Source: Candidatus Helarchaeota archaeon (lineage in GTDB: Archaea > Asgardarchaeota > Lokiarchaeia > Helarchaeales > RDOG01). From it: a DNA stretch of 64,000 nt. Below, in pieces: positions 52,864 through 62,000 of the stretch; position 1 is the stretch's first letter, and each line of letters begins with the position of its first letter. Both the position numbers and the translations under genes were made by a program. The stretch lies in assembly GCA_019058315.1 (NCBI GenBank), contig JAHPZH010000001.1:529536-593535 (forward strand), in the 5' to 3' direction. The notes under the pieces are model-generated. The model saw only the letters and a list, made by a program, of their open reading frames with translations. It was not told where the DNA came from and searched no databases.

Positions 52864-53310
52864 ATGACGTGTCCAATTTGCGGTGTTCCTACACCTGGAG
52901 AATCTTATTGTTCTGTAGAATGTATGAAAATTGCTAAGGAAAAAGAAGCAAAGGGTGTAGAAAGTGAAGATGCAGAGGAAAAAGAATTAGATCGAAAGTA
53001 TGAATTACTCCCAATTCTCACCGAGAAATGGACTATTTGCCCATTTCATAAAGTAAAACTAAGACTTGGTAAAGAGAAATTAATAAAGGAAGACGAGGAT
53101 GACGAGGATACCTATTATTATGAGCGTACTAAGTATTGTCCGAAATGTTATCGGGTTTTTTGTTATCTTTTCAAGGAATATGGAATAGAGGATGCAGAAT
53201 GGGAACTTGAGGCACCATATTTCGAAGAAACAGTTGATTTACTTGCTGAACTTGACCCCATAATAAAAGAATATGACCGTAAAAAGAAAGATATTTATAG
53301 TTTCGACTAA
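52864..53310 (+). CDS. Zinc-finger protein, acidic
   Basis: The N-terminus holds CPICGVPTPGESYCSVEC, four cysteines resembling a MYND- or zinc-ribbon-type site. A second potential metal site lies in ICPFHK and CPKCYRVFC. Between and after are acidic helical segments. It may be a nucleic-acid- or protein-binding regulator, but I cannot name it. Two adjacent ATGs (52861, 52864) begin it. The upstream hairpin at 52777 may control it. Convergent with a GNAT gene. Confidence 0.72.
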   Translation: MTCPICGVPTPGESYCSVECMKIAKEKEAKGVESEDAEEKELDRKYELLPILTEKWTICPFHKVKLRLGKEKLIKEDEDDEDTYYYERTKYCPKCYRVFCYLFKEYGIEDAEWELEAPYFEETVDLLAELDPIIKEYDRKKKDIYSFD

Positions 53311-53340
53311 TTTTAACCATTTTTATTTAATAATTTTGTT

Positions 53341-53889
53341 TCAATCTATGAAATAATCCATAATAATTTCATCATAATAAATTCCATCTATTAAAAATTG
53401 TTTTTTCCTAGTTCCAACTATTTTAAATCCCATTTTTTTATACAATTCTATCGCATTTGTATTTGTGTGGAATACTGACAAATTAACTTTTTCAAAACCC
53501 TTCAATTTTGCTTCTCTTAATGCATTTTTCATTAATAGACCACCAATGCTTGGTTTCGCATTCCTATAGGTCTTATTTAGCAAAATACCTAATTCCCCCG
53601 CTTGTTCGCTACATTCCCAATTATTATGTTCAATAGTGCAATGTCCTACTACCTTTTCATCAATAGTAGCTACAAGTACTATGTTATTCTCATTTTGATG
53701 GTTATAGAACCACGATTCTTGTTCATATTTATTTGTAATTTCAGAAATGACTGGAATAAATCTTTTTTCACAAACCACAGAATTAAAATTTTCCCAAATC
53801 ATAGACAAATCAGACTTTATTGCATGTCTAATTATAATTTTAACTAGAGGTCCATTAGATAATGTAACTTCAACAGATTCTAAAATCAA
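53341..53889 (-). CDS. GNAT-family acetyltransferase
   Basis: The acetyl-CoA-binding region is YRNAKPSIGGLLMKNALREA, in place of the standard RxxGxG motif, and the B motif VNLSVFHTNTNAIELYKKMG is typical. The N-terminal 100 residues fit the family with an early IIRHAIKSDLSMIWENF. It starts with TTG behind GGGGCGGT, 27 bases after the rpoK stop, so it is probably transcribed with rpoK. The altered glycine motif may affect acetyl-CoA binding. The substrate is unknown. Confidence 0.82.
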   Translation of the reverse strand: MILESVEVTLSNGPLVKIIIRHAIKSDLSMIWENFNSVVCEKRFIPVISEITNKYEQESWFYNHQNENNIVLVATIDEKVVGHCTIEHNNWECSEQAGELGILLNKTYRNAKPSIGGLLMKNALREAKLKGFEKVNLSVFHTNTNAIELYKKMGFKIVGTRKKQFLIDGIYYDEIIMDYFID

Positions 53890-53916
53890 TTAAAGATACC
53901 GCCCCTAAAATCTCAA

Positions 53917-54264
53917 TTAATATCCATGATTCAACAGATAAATTAAAGGTATATCTTCAAACTTTCCATCAGGAAGTTTTCTACGTATTGTTATAGGTAA
54001 TAATCTATTTTCAAGTTCCATTTCAGCAATTTGGATTGGATCTTTAATGTCTGGAATTTCATCTAACAGAATTGGAGCTGACATAGAGATTTGTAAAGCT
54101 CTAGCTCCAATAATTCTTGCCCTCTCGTATTTAGTTAAGTGAGAAGGTCCAATTTCTATCTTAAATTTCTTCCTTTTCTCTTCTAATGGTATAGATGGTT
54201 CTTCTATTAGCTCCTCTTCGCTCTTGATCTCTTTTTTGGTCTTTTTTTTCGATTTTTTAACCAT
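53917..54264 (-). CDS. rpoK: DNA-directed RNA polymerase subunit K (Rpb6 family)
   Basis: The core sequence [20 protein letters not shown] (near residue 40) is the signature of archaeal subunit K and eukaryotic Rpb6, which clamps the largest subunit during assembly. A basic and acidic extension of about 35 residues ([20 protein letters not shown]) precedes the core, as in eukaryotic Rpb6, while many archaeal K subunits are shorter. It is upstream of a GNAT gene on the same strand. A TATA-like TTTATAAG lies near 54380 on the minus strand. The family assignment is secure. Confidence 0.93.
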   Translation of the reverse strand: MVKKSKKKTKKEIKSEEELIEEPSIPLEEKRKKFKIEIGPSHLTKYERARIIGARALQISMSAPILLDEIPDIKDPIQIAEMELENRLLPITIRRKLPDGKFEDIPLIYLLNHGY

Positions 54265-54479
54265 AATTAATAGCGCCCGACCAAAATTTAAACCTAATAT
54301 GATATCTTCTTATTTTTAACTTAAAATACCCAAAATCAGTTAGACGTTTCAAAAATAGGTTTTTTATCATTTTCACTAATTTATACTTATAAATTTTTTC
54401 TTTTTAAGAAATAATTTATTTTTAGAGTAAAAAGAAAGAAAAAAATCTTGAAATGAAAGTGACAGATAAAATAGAGTTC

Positions 54480-56123
54480 TTAATTTTTTAAAAAATCAGA
54501 AGAACTTAACCGGATTGTACCTTGGATCAATCCTTTATTTAACATTTCATTTAAGAGCTTTTCTGCAAATTTTTCTGTTATGTTTAAAGTCTTCGCTATT
54601 AAAGAAAAAGGAATGTTTTTATAACGTTTTATAAGATTTGAGATCGCTCTATATGTCGATTCTTCATGTAGGAATGTTCCAGCATCGATATCAAAAAAAA
54701 TCTTCTTAAATTTATCTTTTTTCTCAAACATCTCAATTAAAATTTCTTTAACAACAAATTGAGAATAATTTAAATGATTTGCGATCTGCTCTATTGTCAC
54801 TATTGGAGATTTTTTTATCATCTTTTCAACTTCTATACCAAAATCATCTATAATCGAAGGGATTTCCTTTTGAAACGATTTCTTTATTCCTTTAATTTTC
54901 CATTTTACTTTATGAAAATCAGAACTAGTGCCTAACTCAGGATCATCTAATCTAAATATTTCAAAACCTAGAAATTCTTCAGTAATTTTAGTGAAATCAA
55001 ATACCAATGCTATGGCCTTTGGATTTAAATTTTGATATCCCAATTGGTTTAATCTATCTGTAGGTGATAAAAATAAACCTAGGCCGGGGTGTGAATGATA
55101 CCAACCAACCGTAAAATATCCCTTTTCAACTGCCATTGAGTCATATTCAGCTGCCTTTAAATAATGTTCCTCTTCAAAGGCAACTTCGAATTTCTCACCT
55201 GAAGTGATAGGAACTGAATCAAAAATTATCAAATCCTCATCTTTTAATTTTCCGATTAAAAGACCATATGTCTCTTTCCAATCTTCCCGTTTAATATCAA
55301 AATTTGCGTAAAACATTGTATGCAATAAAATATTTCTAAAAGAATCTAAGTTTAAAATGACTGTTCCCTTTTCTTCTACTGTTACTTTTGTTAAGTGAAG
55401 TTGTTCTTCAGGAACATACTTAAACAGAACATTATGGAATAAACTTATAAGAATGGCCTGAAAAGAGGGTCCAGAAAATGATAAATTGCTTGATTCTGCT
55501 TCAATTGTTTGAAGATTCCGTCTAGCCTCTTCAATATTGCCCTTTAATATATTATTAATAAAATTAAATATTGTTAACCCCAATCCAGTTATTTTATTTA
55601 ATTTAATTAAGTCCTCTATTTTATTCATTATATCTTTGGCACTTTCAGGTATTTCGAGTAAAAGATCAATTATTGCTATGAAACTATCATAAATAGTAGC
55701 ACGCTCATAAATATATTTCTGCAGAACGGAATCCTCCATTTCCGCCCTTTTATTAGTGAATTCTTTAGCTTTTTGAAAAAATCTTATCGAGTTTAAATAA
55801 TCCGGAGTCCCTTCTTTGGGATTTAATAAACATGTCGCTAAATCTATACAACAATTTGCAATTTTTTCATATTTATCTTTTAAGTCTAATTGACCTTTAG
55901 TGTAAGCATTAATTGCATTTTGATAGCATTTTATTGCTTTAGCATATTCTTGGATTTCCACAAAACAAGCTGCCGCTCTAAATAAACTATCTCCAATTTC
56001 GGTTTTAGGATCTTCAACATCTGAAGTCTTTTCAATTTCTAAAGCGGCTTTTAAATAGTTCTTTATAGCTTCTTGGAAATTTCCATTAATTTCGTATGCT
56101 CTACCTTGCTCCTTATATTCCAT
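54480..56123 (-). CDS. TPR/SNAP-like-JAMM-winged-helix fusion protein
   Basis: Residues 1-210 are helical hairpins of the TPR or alpha-SNAP sort (NFQEAIKNYLKAALEIEK, EYAKAIKCYQNAINAY). Residues 255-420 are a JAMM/MPN metalloprotease: Glu284, then HSHPGLGLFLSPTD with His343, His345, Ser353 and Asp356. Residues 440-547 resemble two winged helices (VTIEQIANHLNYSQFVVKEI; FSLIAKTLNITEKFAEKLL). TPR plus winged helix is the plan of PCI subunits, which accompany MPN subunits in the proteasome lid, COP9 and eIF3. ATG 56123 follows GGGAT; GTG 56141 is an alternative. The Rab-like GTPase precedes it by 44 bases. Confidence 0.88.
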   Translation of the reverse strand: MEYKEQGRAYEINGNFQEAIKNYLKAALEIEKTSDVEDPKTEIGDSLFRAAACFVEIQEYAKAIKCYQNAINAYTKGQLDLKDKYEKIANCCIDLATCLLNPKEGTPDYLNSIRFFQKAKEFTNKRAEMEDSVLQKYIYERATIYDSFIAIIDLLLEIPESAKDIMNKIEDLIKLNKITGLGLTIFNFINNILKGNIEEARRNLQTIEAESSNLSFSGPSFQAILISLFHNVLFKYVPEEQLHLTKVTVEEKGTVILNLDSFRNILLHTMFYANFDIKREDWKETYGLLIGKLKDEDLIIFDSVPITSGEKFEVAFEEEHYLKAAEYDSMAVEKGYFTVGWYHSHPGLGLFLSPTDRLNQLGYQNLNPKAIALVFDFTKITEEFLGFEIFRLDDPELGTSSDFHKVKWKIKGIKKSFQKEIPSIIDDFGIEVEKMIKKSPIVTIEQIANHLNYSQFVVKEILIEMFEKKDKFKKIFFDIDAGTFLHEESTYRAISNLIKRYKNIPFSLIAKTLNITEKFAEKLLNEMLNKGLIQGTIRLSSSDFLKN

Positions 56124-56167
56124 TATATGGCTATCCCACACAAAAAATATAAATTTTTAAAAAGAAA

Positions 56168-56695
56168 TCAAAATTTTGTAATTAACAATTTTGCTAATTC
56201 TGTAAATGCTTCATCTACTTTATCACCGGTTTTTGCAGAAGTCTCTATAAAACCGTGAGCATTAATTCTTTTTTGAAGTTTTAATCCATCTTCTTTTGTA
56301 ACTTCCTTATTTGGTAAATCCATTTTATTAGCAACAAGTATTGTTTGAAATTTTGGTTCTTTAACGTATTTATCTAATTCGTCCATCCATCTTTGTTCTA
56401 TCTGATTATATGTAGATTTTCGTGTAACGTCGTAGACAATTAATGCACCTTGTGCGCCTTGGAAATAAACATCTTGCATTTGACTCCATCTATCGTCACC
56501 AGCTAAATCCCATAATGTTAGCTTAATTCTATTGCCCTTTAATTCTATATTTTTTAAATAAATATTAGCGCCCATTGTGCTTTTATATTCCTCAGAAAAT
56601 TTCTCAGTTACATATTTTTTGACTAATGAAGTCTTACCTACAGCGGGCTGTCCAATTATACTGATTTTGAAAACATAAAGCGGTAATTTACTCAT
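56168..56695 (-). CDS. Rab/Ras-like small GTPase
   Basis: The single G domain has GQPAVGKTS, switch I threonine in YKSTMGAN, WDLAGDDRW, ANKMD and ETSAK. The glutamine after the WDLAG motif, which helps GTP hydrolysis in Ras/Rab proteins, is aspartate here, so hydrolysis may be slow or rely on other residues. There is no C-terminal cysteine for prenylation. The gene lies just upstream of the TPR-JAMM fusion on the same strand, so it may regulate that protein (inference). Similar to Asgard Rab-like GTPases. Confidence 0.93.
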   Translation of the reverse strand: MSKLPLYVFKISIIGQPAVGKTSLVKKYVTEKFSEEYKSTMGANIYLKNIELKGNRIKLTLWDLAGDDRWSQMQDVYFQGAQGALIVYDVTRKSTYNQIEQRWMDELDKYVKEPKFQTILVANKMDLPNKEVTKEDGLKLQKRINAHGFIETSAKTGDKVDEAFTELAKLLITKF

Positions 56696-56854
56696 TGCAA
56701 TTATCTCGTTTTAGTATGGTTGATTCAAGAGATAAGATCCTATTATCACATCAATCCATATTAATTTAATTAATTTATTGAATTTACATATAATGCCAAA
56801 TTGAATTAATTAGATAATTCTATTCAGATGATTTGAAAATTTACTGAATAATAA

Positions 56855-57994
56855 TTAATATTTTATATCCGAAAGCAGATGTTCATTTCCAATTTTAACT
56901 CTTTTTAAACCAATCACATTCTTAGCGATTTCTAAGCAGCGTTTTGCATGGTTTTTACTAGTCAGGGGTAGATCGTTCATATAATAATGAGGAAAAAAGC
57001 CTAATAACGAATATGGAATATTTGGATTAATGTCTTTTATAAATTGAGCGATTTTTTTTACTTCATCAACATCTACATAACCAGGAACTAATAATGTAGA
57101 ACCTATTAAAAAAGGGATTTTGGGTCTTTCCGCCACCATCTCACCTAATTTTTTGAAATTTTCAAAGGTTTGTTTATTAGAAACCCCACAAAGAGCAATA
57201 TTTAAATTTTCATCAAAGCATTTAAGATCTATTTTAATACAACCCCCTGAATTAAAAGCTAGTTCTGCTGCTTTCTTCATCAATGGCCACTTCATCCCCC
57301 CATTAGTTTCAAAACAAACTCTAAATATCTGCTTATTTTCTCTAGCTTTATTCAAAGCGATTTGAGCAGTTTTAATAGCATGAGGCATCTGCGGAGAAGG
57401 ATCCCCACCAAAATAGCAAATACAACTAACTTTGTTATTAATTTTTTCGGCTAATTCTCTTGAACTAATAAGATGGTTTAGTTTTTGGGGCATTTGTCGA
57501 TATTGATAGTTCTGGCAATATAAACAGTCAAAATTACATGCCCCATAAAACACAGCAAGATTTGAATATCCATATTCTGGTCCTTGTTTATTAGCATAAT
57601 TAGGATACCCGCAACCAGTTCCCGCTGGACAAACAAATGCCGCTACGCAGTTTGTAGGATTTGGATCATAATACCATTGAAGTAATCCTTTTTCTATAGT
57701 TCCTGCTAGACGATTAATCCTACCTTTATCATTTTTCACAAGACCACAATAACCCAATCCACCCAAGGGAATTTTACAATCATTTGAACAGAAACCACAT
57801 CTTATGCCATCATCATCCCTTGGAACAGCTGGGGGAAGACCATACTTCTTCCTACTCATTTCATGCAATTGGTGCGTAATTTCAATAGCTTCACTAGGCC
57901 TTTCTATAATACATTTATAACAAACCCCCAATTTTCTTGAAAATATTTTGTCCGATTTACGACAAACTTTGCATTCTGGAGTTTCGACTTTCAT
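56855..57994 (-). CDS. Radical SAM enzyme (PflA-like)
   Basis: ACNFDCLYCQNYQYR is the CxxxCxxC motif that binds the catalytic 4Fe-4S cluster with S-adenosylmethionine. N-terminal cysteine pairs (CKVC, CYKC) and CGFCSNDCKIPLGGLGYCG suggest extra metal clusters, as in PflA-like and AmmeMemoRadiSam-type proteins. CYFGGDPSPQMPH is the usual substrate-side glycine motif. The target, probably a protein glycine or another small molecule, is unknown. The ATG has a strong GGAGGT, although only two bases away. It stands alone on the minus strand. Confidence 0.9.
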   Translation of the reverse strand: MKVETPECKVCRKSDKIFSRKLGVCYKCIIERPSEAIEITHQLHEMSRKKYGLPPAVPRDDDGIRCGFCSNDCKIPLGGLGYCGLVKNDKGRINRLAGTIEKGLLQWYYDPNPTNCVAAFVCPAGTGCGYPNYANKQGPEYGYSNLAVFYGACNFDCLYCQNYQYRQMPQKLNHLISSRELAEKINNKVSCICYFGGDPSPQMPHAIKTAQIALNKARENKQIFRVCFETNGGMKWPLMKKAAELAFNSGGCIKIDLKCFDENLNIALCGVSNKQTFENFKKLGEMVAERPKIPFLIGSTLLVPGYVDVDEVKKIAQFIKDINPNIPYSLLGFFPHYYMNDLPLTSKNHAKRCLEIAKNVIGLKRVKIGNEHLLSDIKY

Positions 57995-58111
57995 ATACCT
58001 CCAATTTTCCTAACTAAAAACAAAATAAATTATAAAAAATAAAACTTTTATGTTATTTCTCCAGCATTTATTTTAGAAATGAAGTGAGCATTAAAATCAG
58101 TTGAAGTAAAG

Positions 58112-58612
58112 ATGACTTTAAAAAAATTCTCGATGGACTTGACTCCTTATAAACTACGAGAATTTAAAGAAGAGGATCTTGCTTCAGTTGTTGATATCAA
58201 TCTAAAATGTTTGCCAGAGAATTATCCGGACTTCTTTTTCTTAGGAATTTATTATAGATATCCCAAAAGCTTCTTGGTTGCTGAAATCGATCATAAAATC
58301 GTTGGCTATTCAATGTACAGAAAGGAAAAAGGAATCTCATGCTTTGGTTTGAAATGGATTGATAAAGGACACTTGGTTTCTATTGCAGTACTTCCTGACC
58401 ATAGAACCAAAGGATTAGGACAAAATTTGCTCCTAGGTGGAATCCATTCTATGAAATTCGATTATAACGCAAAAGAAATCATCTTGGAAGTACGTATTTC
58501 AAATAACTCGGCTATCAATTTATATAAAAAGAATTCATTCAGTATAGTAAAAACACTTTCTCATTATTATAAGGATGGGGAAGATGCATATTTAATGGCT
58601 TTCAAATGTTAA
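58112..58612 (+). CDS. N-terminal acetyltransferase (Ard1/RimI-like GNAT)
   Basis: The sequence LREFKEEDLASVVDINLKCL and LPENYPDFFFLGIYYRYP match archaeal Ard1/Naa10-like N-alpha-acetyltransferases, and GHLVSIAVLPDHRTKGLGQN holds the RxxGxG acetyl-CoA motif. EVRISNNSAINLYKKNSF is the B motif. It probably acetylates protein N-termini, the general role of archaeal Ard1. The start is ATG 58112 or 58133. It is divergent from the radical SAM gene by about 117 bases. Confidence 0.88.
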   Translation: MTLKKFSMDLTPYKLREFKEEDLASVVDINLKCLPENYPDFFFLGIYYRYPKSFLVAEIDHKIVGYSMYRKEKGISCFGLKWIDKGHLVSIAVLPDHRTKGLGQNLLLGGIHSMKFDYNAKEIILEVRISNNSAINLYKKNSFSIVKTLSHYYKDGEDAYLMAFKC

Positions 58613-58777
58613 TACATTTATTTAAAATTTAAACGTTAATTGTCAATATTTTTTATTTTAAACCTTCAGAAAATAATATAAATAACATTTAATTATTCAG
58701 AATCTATTGTAACCTAGAAATTAATTATAACTTAATTTTGATAATTTATTTACAATTAGCTACTTAACGGTAAAACA

Positions 58778-60091
58778 ATGTATTTTCAAAATAAACCATA
58801 TGATTTTTACCAAATTCGACAAATAATAGAAACTGAGTTTTTTTCAGAAAGAGAATTTATACATCCAATAACTCAAACTCCTACTTTTCTAATCTTATCT
58901 GAGCCAAAAATTAAAAAATTGGGAGATGCATTCGATTCAGTATTGGAAAAATTTGCAGATATAAATTTGCTCCCATTTTTAAGAACACCAACACCTTTAG
59001 AGTTAGATTTATTAGGAGAGGATATTGAAAAGAGAAAATATTATTCAATATTAATAGTCCCAAAAATAGAAGAGGATATACGACCAGAAAATATTAAAAT
59101 AAATATAATACTATTCTTTTGTACGTTAATTTCAGTATTTTTTGCTGCTTGGGTATATTTTATATTTTTAGGTGCAGATCCTCTAAATGTAAATACTCAA
59201 TTTAATAGTATTTTCAAATTACTCCCTATCCTTATAGCTTATGGTCTATCCATTTTATCTATACTTGGACTTCATGAATTAGGTCACATGGCTGCTTGCC
59301 GTATGCATAAAACACGTACAAGCTGGCCTTATTTTATACCACTTCCTATACCTCCTCTAGGCACTATGGGTGCCATAATAAAACAAAAAGGTCTAGTAAA
59401 AAATCGAAATGAACTTTTTGATATTGGTCTATTTGGTCCATTAGTTGGTTTTTTAGTGACATGTATAGTACTTTCAGTAGGTTTATTTTTGACAAAGCCC
59501 ATTACAACCGCAGATTATGTTACATTTATGAACATTCTCTACCCATTTTTACCAAGAGAGATAATAGAATTATATGTATTAGTCCTCTTAACATCCCCTC
59601 AATTACCTTTAATGCCAATTTTTTATGTTCTGGATCCAATTTTCTTTCCCGGAATATTAACTTATAATTTTTATGCTCGATCAATTGCTCCAATCCCATT
59701 ACCCGATGTAATCATATTTTTCCATCCATTAGCCTTTGCGGCATGGGTGGGTCTGCTTTTATCGGCTTTAAATATGTTACCATTTGGACAATTAGATGGG
59801 GGACATGTGGCTCGGGCAGTTTTTGGGGATAAAGGTTTTACTATTAATATTAATGGAATTCCTAGAAGGATTGAATTTTATAAAATTATAGGCCTTATCA
59901 GTCTAGGTATTATATTTTACATTAGTCCAGTATTTGGTTTTATTGTTCTTGTTTTATCAAGGGGTATATCACATCCCGGACCTTTAAATGATGTGTCTCC
60001 AATTAGTAAGCGAAGAAAATTTTTCTTCTTTATATTTCTAACTATGATAGTTCTAAGCTTTCCGCTCGGAACATTGTGGGTCTTTTTCTAA
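58778..60091 (+). CDS. Site-2 protease (M50 family) intramembrane metalloprotease
   Basis: The zinc-binding motif LGLHELGHMAACRMHKT (HExxH, near residue 165) and the second motif LNMLPFGQLDGGHVARAVF (NxxPxxxLDG) are intact. The protein has about seven membrane helices and an N-terminal soluble region of about 110 residues. Such proteases cut substrates within the membrane, often in signalling. The 437-residue length fits archaeal members with an N-terminal extension. The ATG at 58778 is clear. The LarA-family gene follows with 21 bases between, on the same strand, so co-transcription is possible. Confidence 0.9.
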   Translation: MYFQNKPYDFYQIRQIIETEFFSEREFIHPITQTPTFLILSEPKIKKLGDAFDSVLEKFADINLLPFLRTPTPLELDLLGEDIEKRKYYSILIVPKIEEDIRPENIKINIILFFCTLISVFFAAWVYFIFLGADPLNVNTQFNSIFKLLPILIAYGLSILSILGLHELGHMAACRMHKTRTSWPYFIPLPIPPLGTMGAIIKQKGLVKNRNELFDIGLFGPLVGFLVTCIVLSVGLFLTKPITTADYVTFMNILYPFLPREIIELYVLVLLTSPQLPLMPIFYVLDPIFFPGILTYNFYARSIAPIPLPDVIIFFHPLAFAAWVGLLLSALNMLPFGQLDGGHVARAVFGDKGFTININGIPRRIEFYKIIGLISLGIIFYISPVFGFIVLVLSRGISHPGPLNDVSPISKRRKFFFFIFLTMIVLSFPLGTLWVFF

Positions 60092-60112
60092 TTTATTAGG
60101 ATGTAGTTTTAA

Positions 60113-61372
60113 TTGGAATTAAAATTAGCATATGGCAATCAAACAGTCACTGTAGAAGTTCCAGAAAAAAATTTTTTAGGAACTTTATTGCCAAATGAAC
60201 TTCCAAGTGCAGAAGATGAGAGTCTAGAAATTCAAAGGGCGATTAATAACCCAATAAAAAGTCCTAAATTGGAAAAAATAATAAAACCAAACATGAAAGT
60301 CTCTATATTAGCAGATGATCATACAAGAGGGACTCCTGCATATTTAATTTTACCACATATTTTGAACAAATTAAATAAATTAAAAGTTCCTGATGAAAAT
60401 ATTACCATAATATTTGGGTGTGGAACCCATAGATGTGTAATGCCAGGTGAAGCAGAATTTTTAATAGGAAAAGAAATAATAAAAAGAATTAGGGTAGAAA
60501 GCCACAACTGTTATGCTGAAGATTTAGTTAATATTGGCAAAACATCTTTCGGTAATGAAATAAAGATAAATTCAATTGTTGCTAATAGTGACGCGATTAT
60601 TACTTTAGGCAAACTCGGTTATCATTATTATGCTGGATTTACAGGGGGTAGAAAAAGCATTCTACCTGGAGTATCCTCCTATGATACCATAAATTTTAAT
60701 CATGCTATGCTTATTCATCCTAAAGCAGTAACTGGAAATCTGGAGGGAAATCCTGTTCATCAGGATATGGTCGAGGCAGCAAGGCTTGCAAAAGTAGATT
60801 TTATTATTAATCTAGTAAAAAATAGTAAGGATAAAATCGTCAAAACTTTTGCGGGAGATTTAGAAGCTGCACACTTGGAAGCCAGTAAATTATATGATAA
60901 AATGTTTAGGGTAACCATTAAAAAAAGACCCGATATCGTATTACTCAGTGCAGGGGGTTACCCAAAAGATATCGATTTATATCAAGGTTCTAAGGCTATT
61001 GATAATTCAAAATTCCTAGTTCGTCCTGGTGGTGTAATAATTGCATTGTTAGAATGTAGAGAAGGGGTTGGAAATGATGTTTATAGAGAATGGTCTATAA
61101 AATATCGAACTTTAGAAGAACTTGAAAAGCAAGTTAAGACTAATTTTGTTTTAGGGGGGCATAAAGCTTATTATATGGAAAGAATTTTATTAAAATCTAC
61201 GATAATACTCGTTTCTGAAATGCCAGATAAAGAAGTCAGTGAAATTTACAAATTAAAACCATCTAGTAATGTTGATGATGCATTAGAAATAGCTTATAAT
61301 ATTGTAGGCAGGAATGCAAGCTTAATGGTTATGCCTTATGCAGCATCAACCTTACCAAGCATGGGTAGTTAA
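60113..61372 (+). CDS. LarA-family nickel-pincer lactate racemase-like protein
   Basis: LarA enzymes racemise hydroxy acids using a nickel pincer cofactor. The cofactor and active-site residues are kept: His106 in CGTHRCVMPGE, His171 in GKLGYHYYAGFTGGRKS, Lys181 for the pincer attachment, and His197 after SSYDTINF, all within three positions of the Lactobacillus numbering (108, 174, 184, 200). Length is 419. Substrate may be lactate or another hydroxy acid. LarB, LarC and LarE, which make the cofactor, are not in the window. It starts with TTG behind AGGATG. Confidence 0.88.
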   Translation: MELKLAYGNQTVTVEVPEKNFLGTLLPNELPSAEDESLEIQRAINNPIKSPKLEKIIKPNMKVSILADDHTRGTPAYLILPHILNKLNKLKVPDENITIIFGCGTHRCVMPGEAEFLIGKEIIKRIRVESHNCYAEDLVNIGKTSFGNEIKINSIVANSDAIITLGKLGYHYYAGFTGGRKSILPGVSSYDTINFNHAMLIHPKAVTGNLEGNPVHQDMVEAARLAKVDFIINLVKNSKDKIVKTFAGDLEAAHLEASKLYDKMFRVTIKKRPDIVLLSAGGYPKDIDLYQGSKAIDNSKFLVRPGGVIIALLECREGVGNDVYREWSIKYRTLEELEKQVKTNFVLGGHKAYYMERILLKSTIILVSEMPDKEVSEIYKLKPSSNVDDALEIAYNIVGRNASLMVMPYAASTLPSMGS

Positions 61373-61413
61373 AATAAACTGAAATTTTTTAGAAAATATC
61401 TGATATGAAATAG

Positions 61414-61977
61414 TTACCAAGCTACGATTGCAGCAAGAGCTCCAAATAAAATGGGAAGGCTTCCAATATAATATTGTGTTGCATGATTTAAAGACACAAC
61501 ATGTCCTTGTAGCATTTCAAAATATATACCCAGCTCTACTAAAGCTTTTACAAGAATGTAGTGTAACCTTAAATCGTCATTACCCCTTGAATGTGCATCA
61601 GCAGTTAATGCATCAAGAACAAAATAAAAACGATTTAAATCGCTAGTACCTGCAATAAAGATTGTCATAAATATAAACGATGCAATAGTGGCGATTATGG
61701 CTCCATAAAGTGATAATTTATGATTCTTTTGTTCAAAGCAGCATAATATTCCTCCAAATAAGGTCAATGCGGCTAAAAGATAAAACAAAAAATTTGGAAG
61801 AACAAAATTGTTAAAAGGAGCTCCAATATACAACCCTATTAATGGTATCCAAAAAGCATAATAATTCGGATGTATCCACCAAGGTATAAAACAGAAGATT
61901 ATTAATATTATTCCACAAAATAAAATTGTCTTTTGTTTAAAATCCAACGTCTTCCATTCAACCATTAATTTCGCCAC
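61414..61977 (-). CDS. Polytopic membrane protein
   Basis: Five likely transmembrane helices in 187 residues, with a Trp/Pro-containing first loop (CFIPWWIHPNYYAFWIPLIG) and a charged loop near LTADAHSRGNDDLRLHYI. No family is recognised. It starts with GTG and lies 23 bases downstream of the CCA-adding enzyme gene on the same strand. It is convergent with the LarA-family gene. Function unknown. Confidence 0.7.
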   Translation of the reverse strand: MAKLMVEWKTLDFKQKTILFCGIILIIFCFIPWWIHPNYYAFWIPLIGLYIGAPFNNFVLPNFLFYLLAALTLFGGILCCFEQKNHKLSLYGAIIATIASFIFMTIFIAGTSDLNRFYFVLDALTADAHSRGNDDLRLHYILVKALVELGIYFEMLQGHVVSLNHATQYYIGSLPILFGALAAIVAW

Positions 61978-62000
61978 ATTTTTTAAATTAACTTATATCC

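Noticed and set aside
54265..54479. Small gene between rpoK and the JAMM fusion
   Set aside because: No open frame with a start signal and reasonable composition was found; the gap is AT-rich and holds a possible rpoK promoter.
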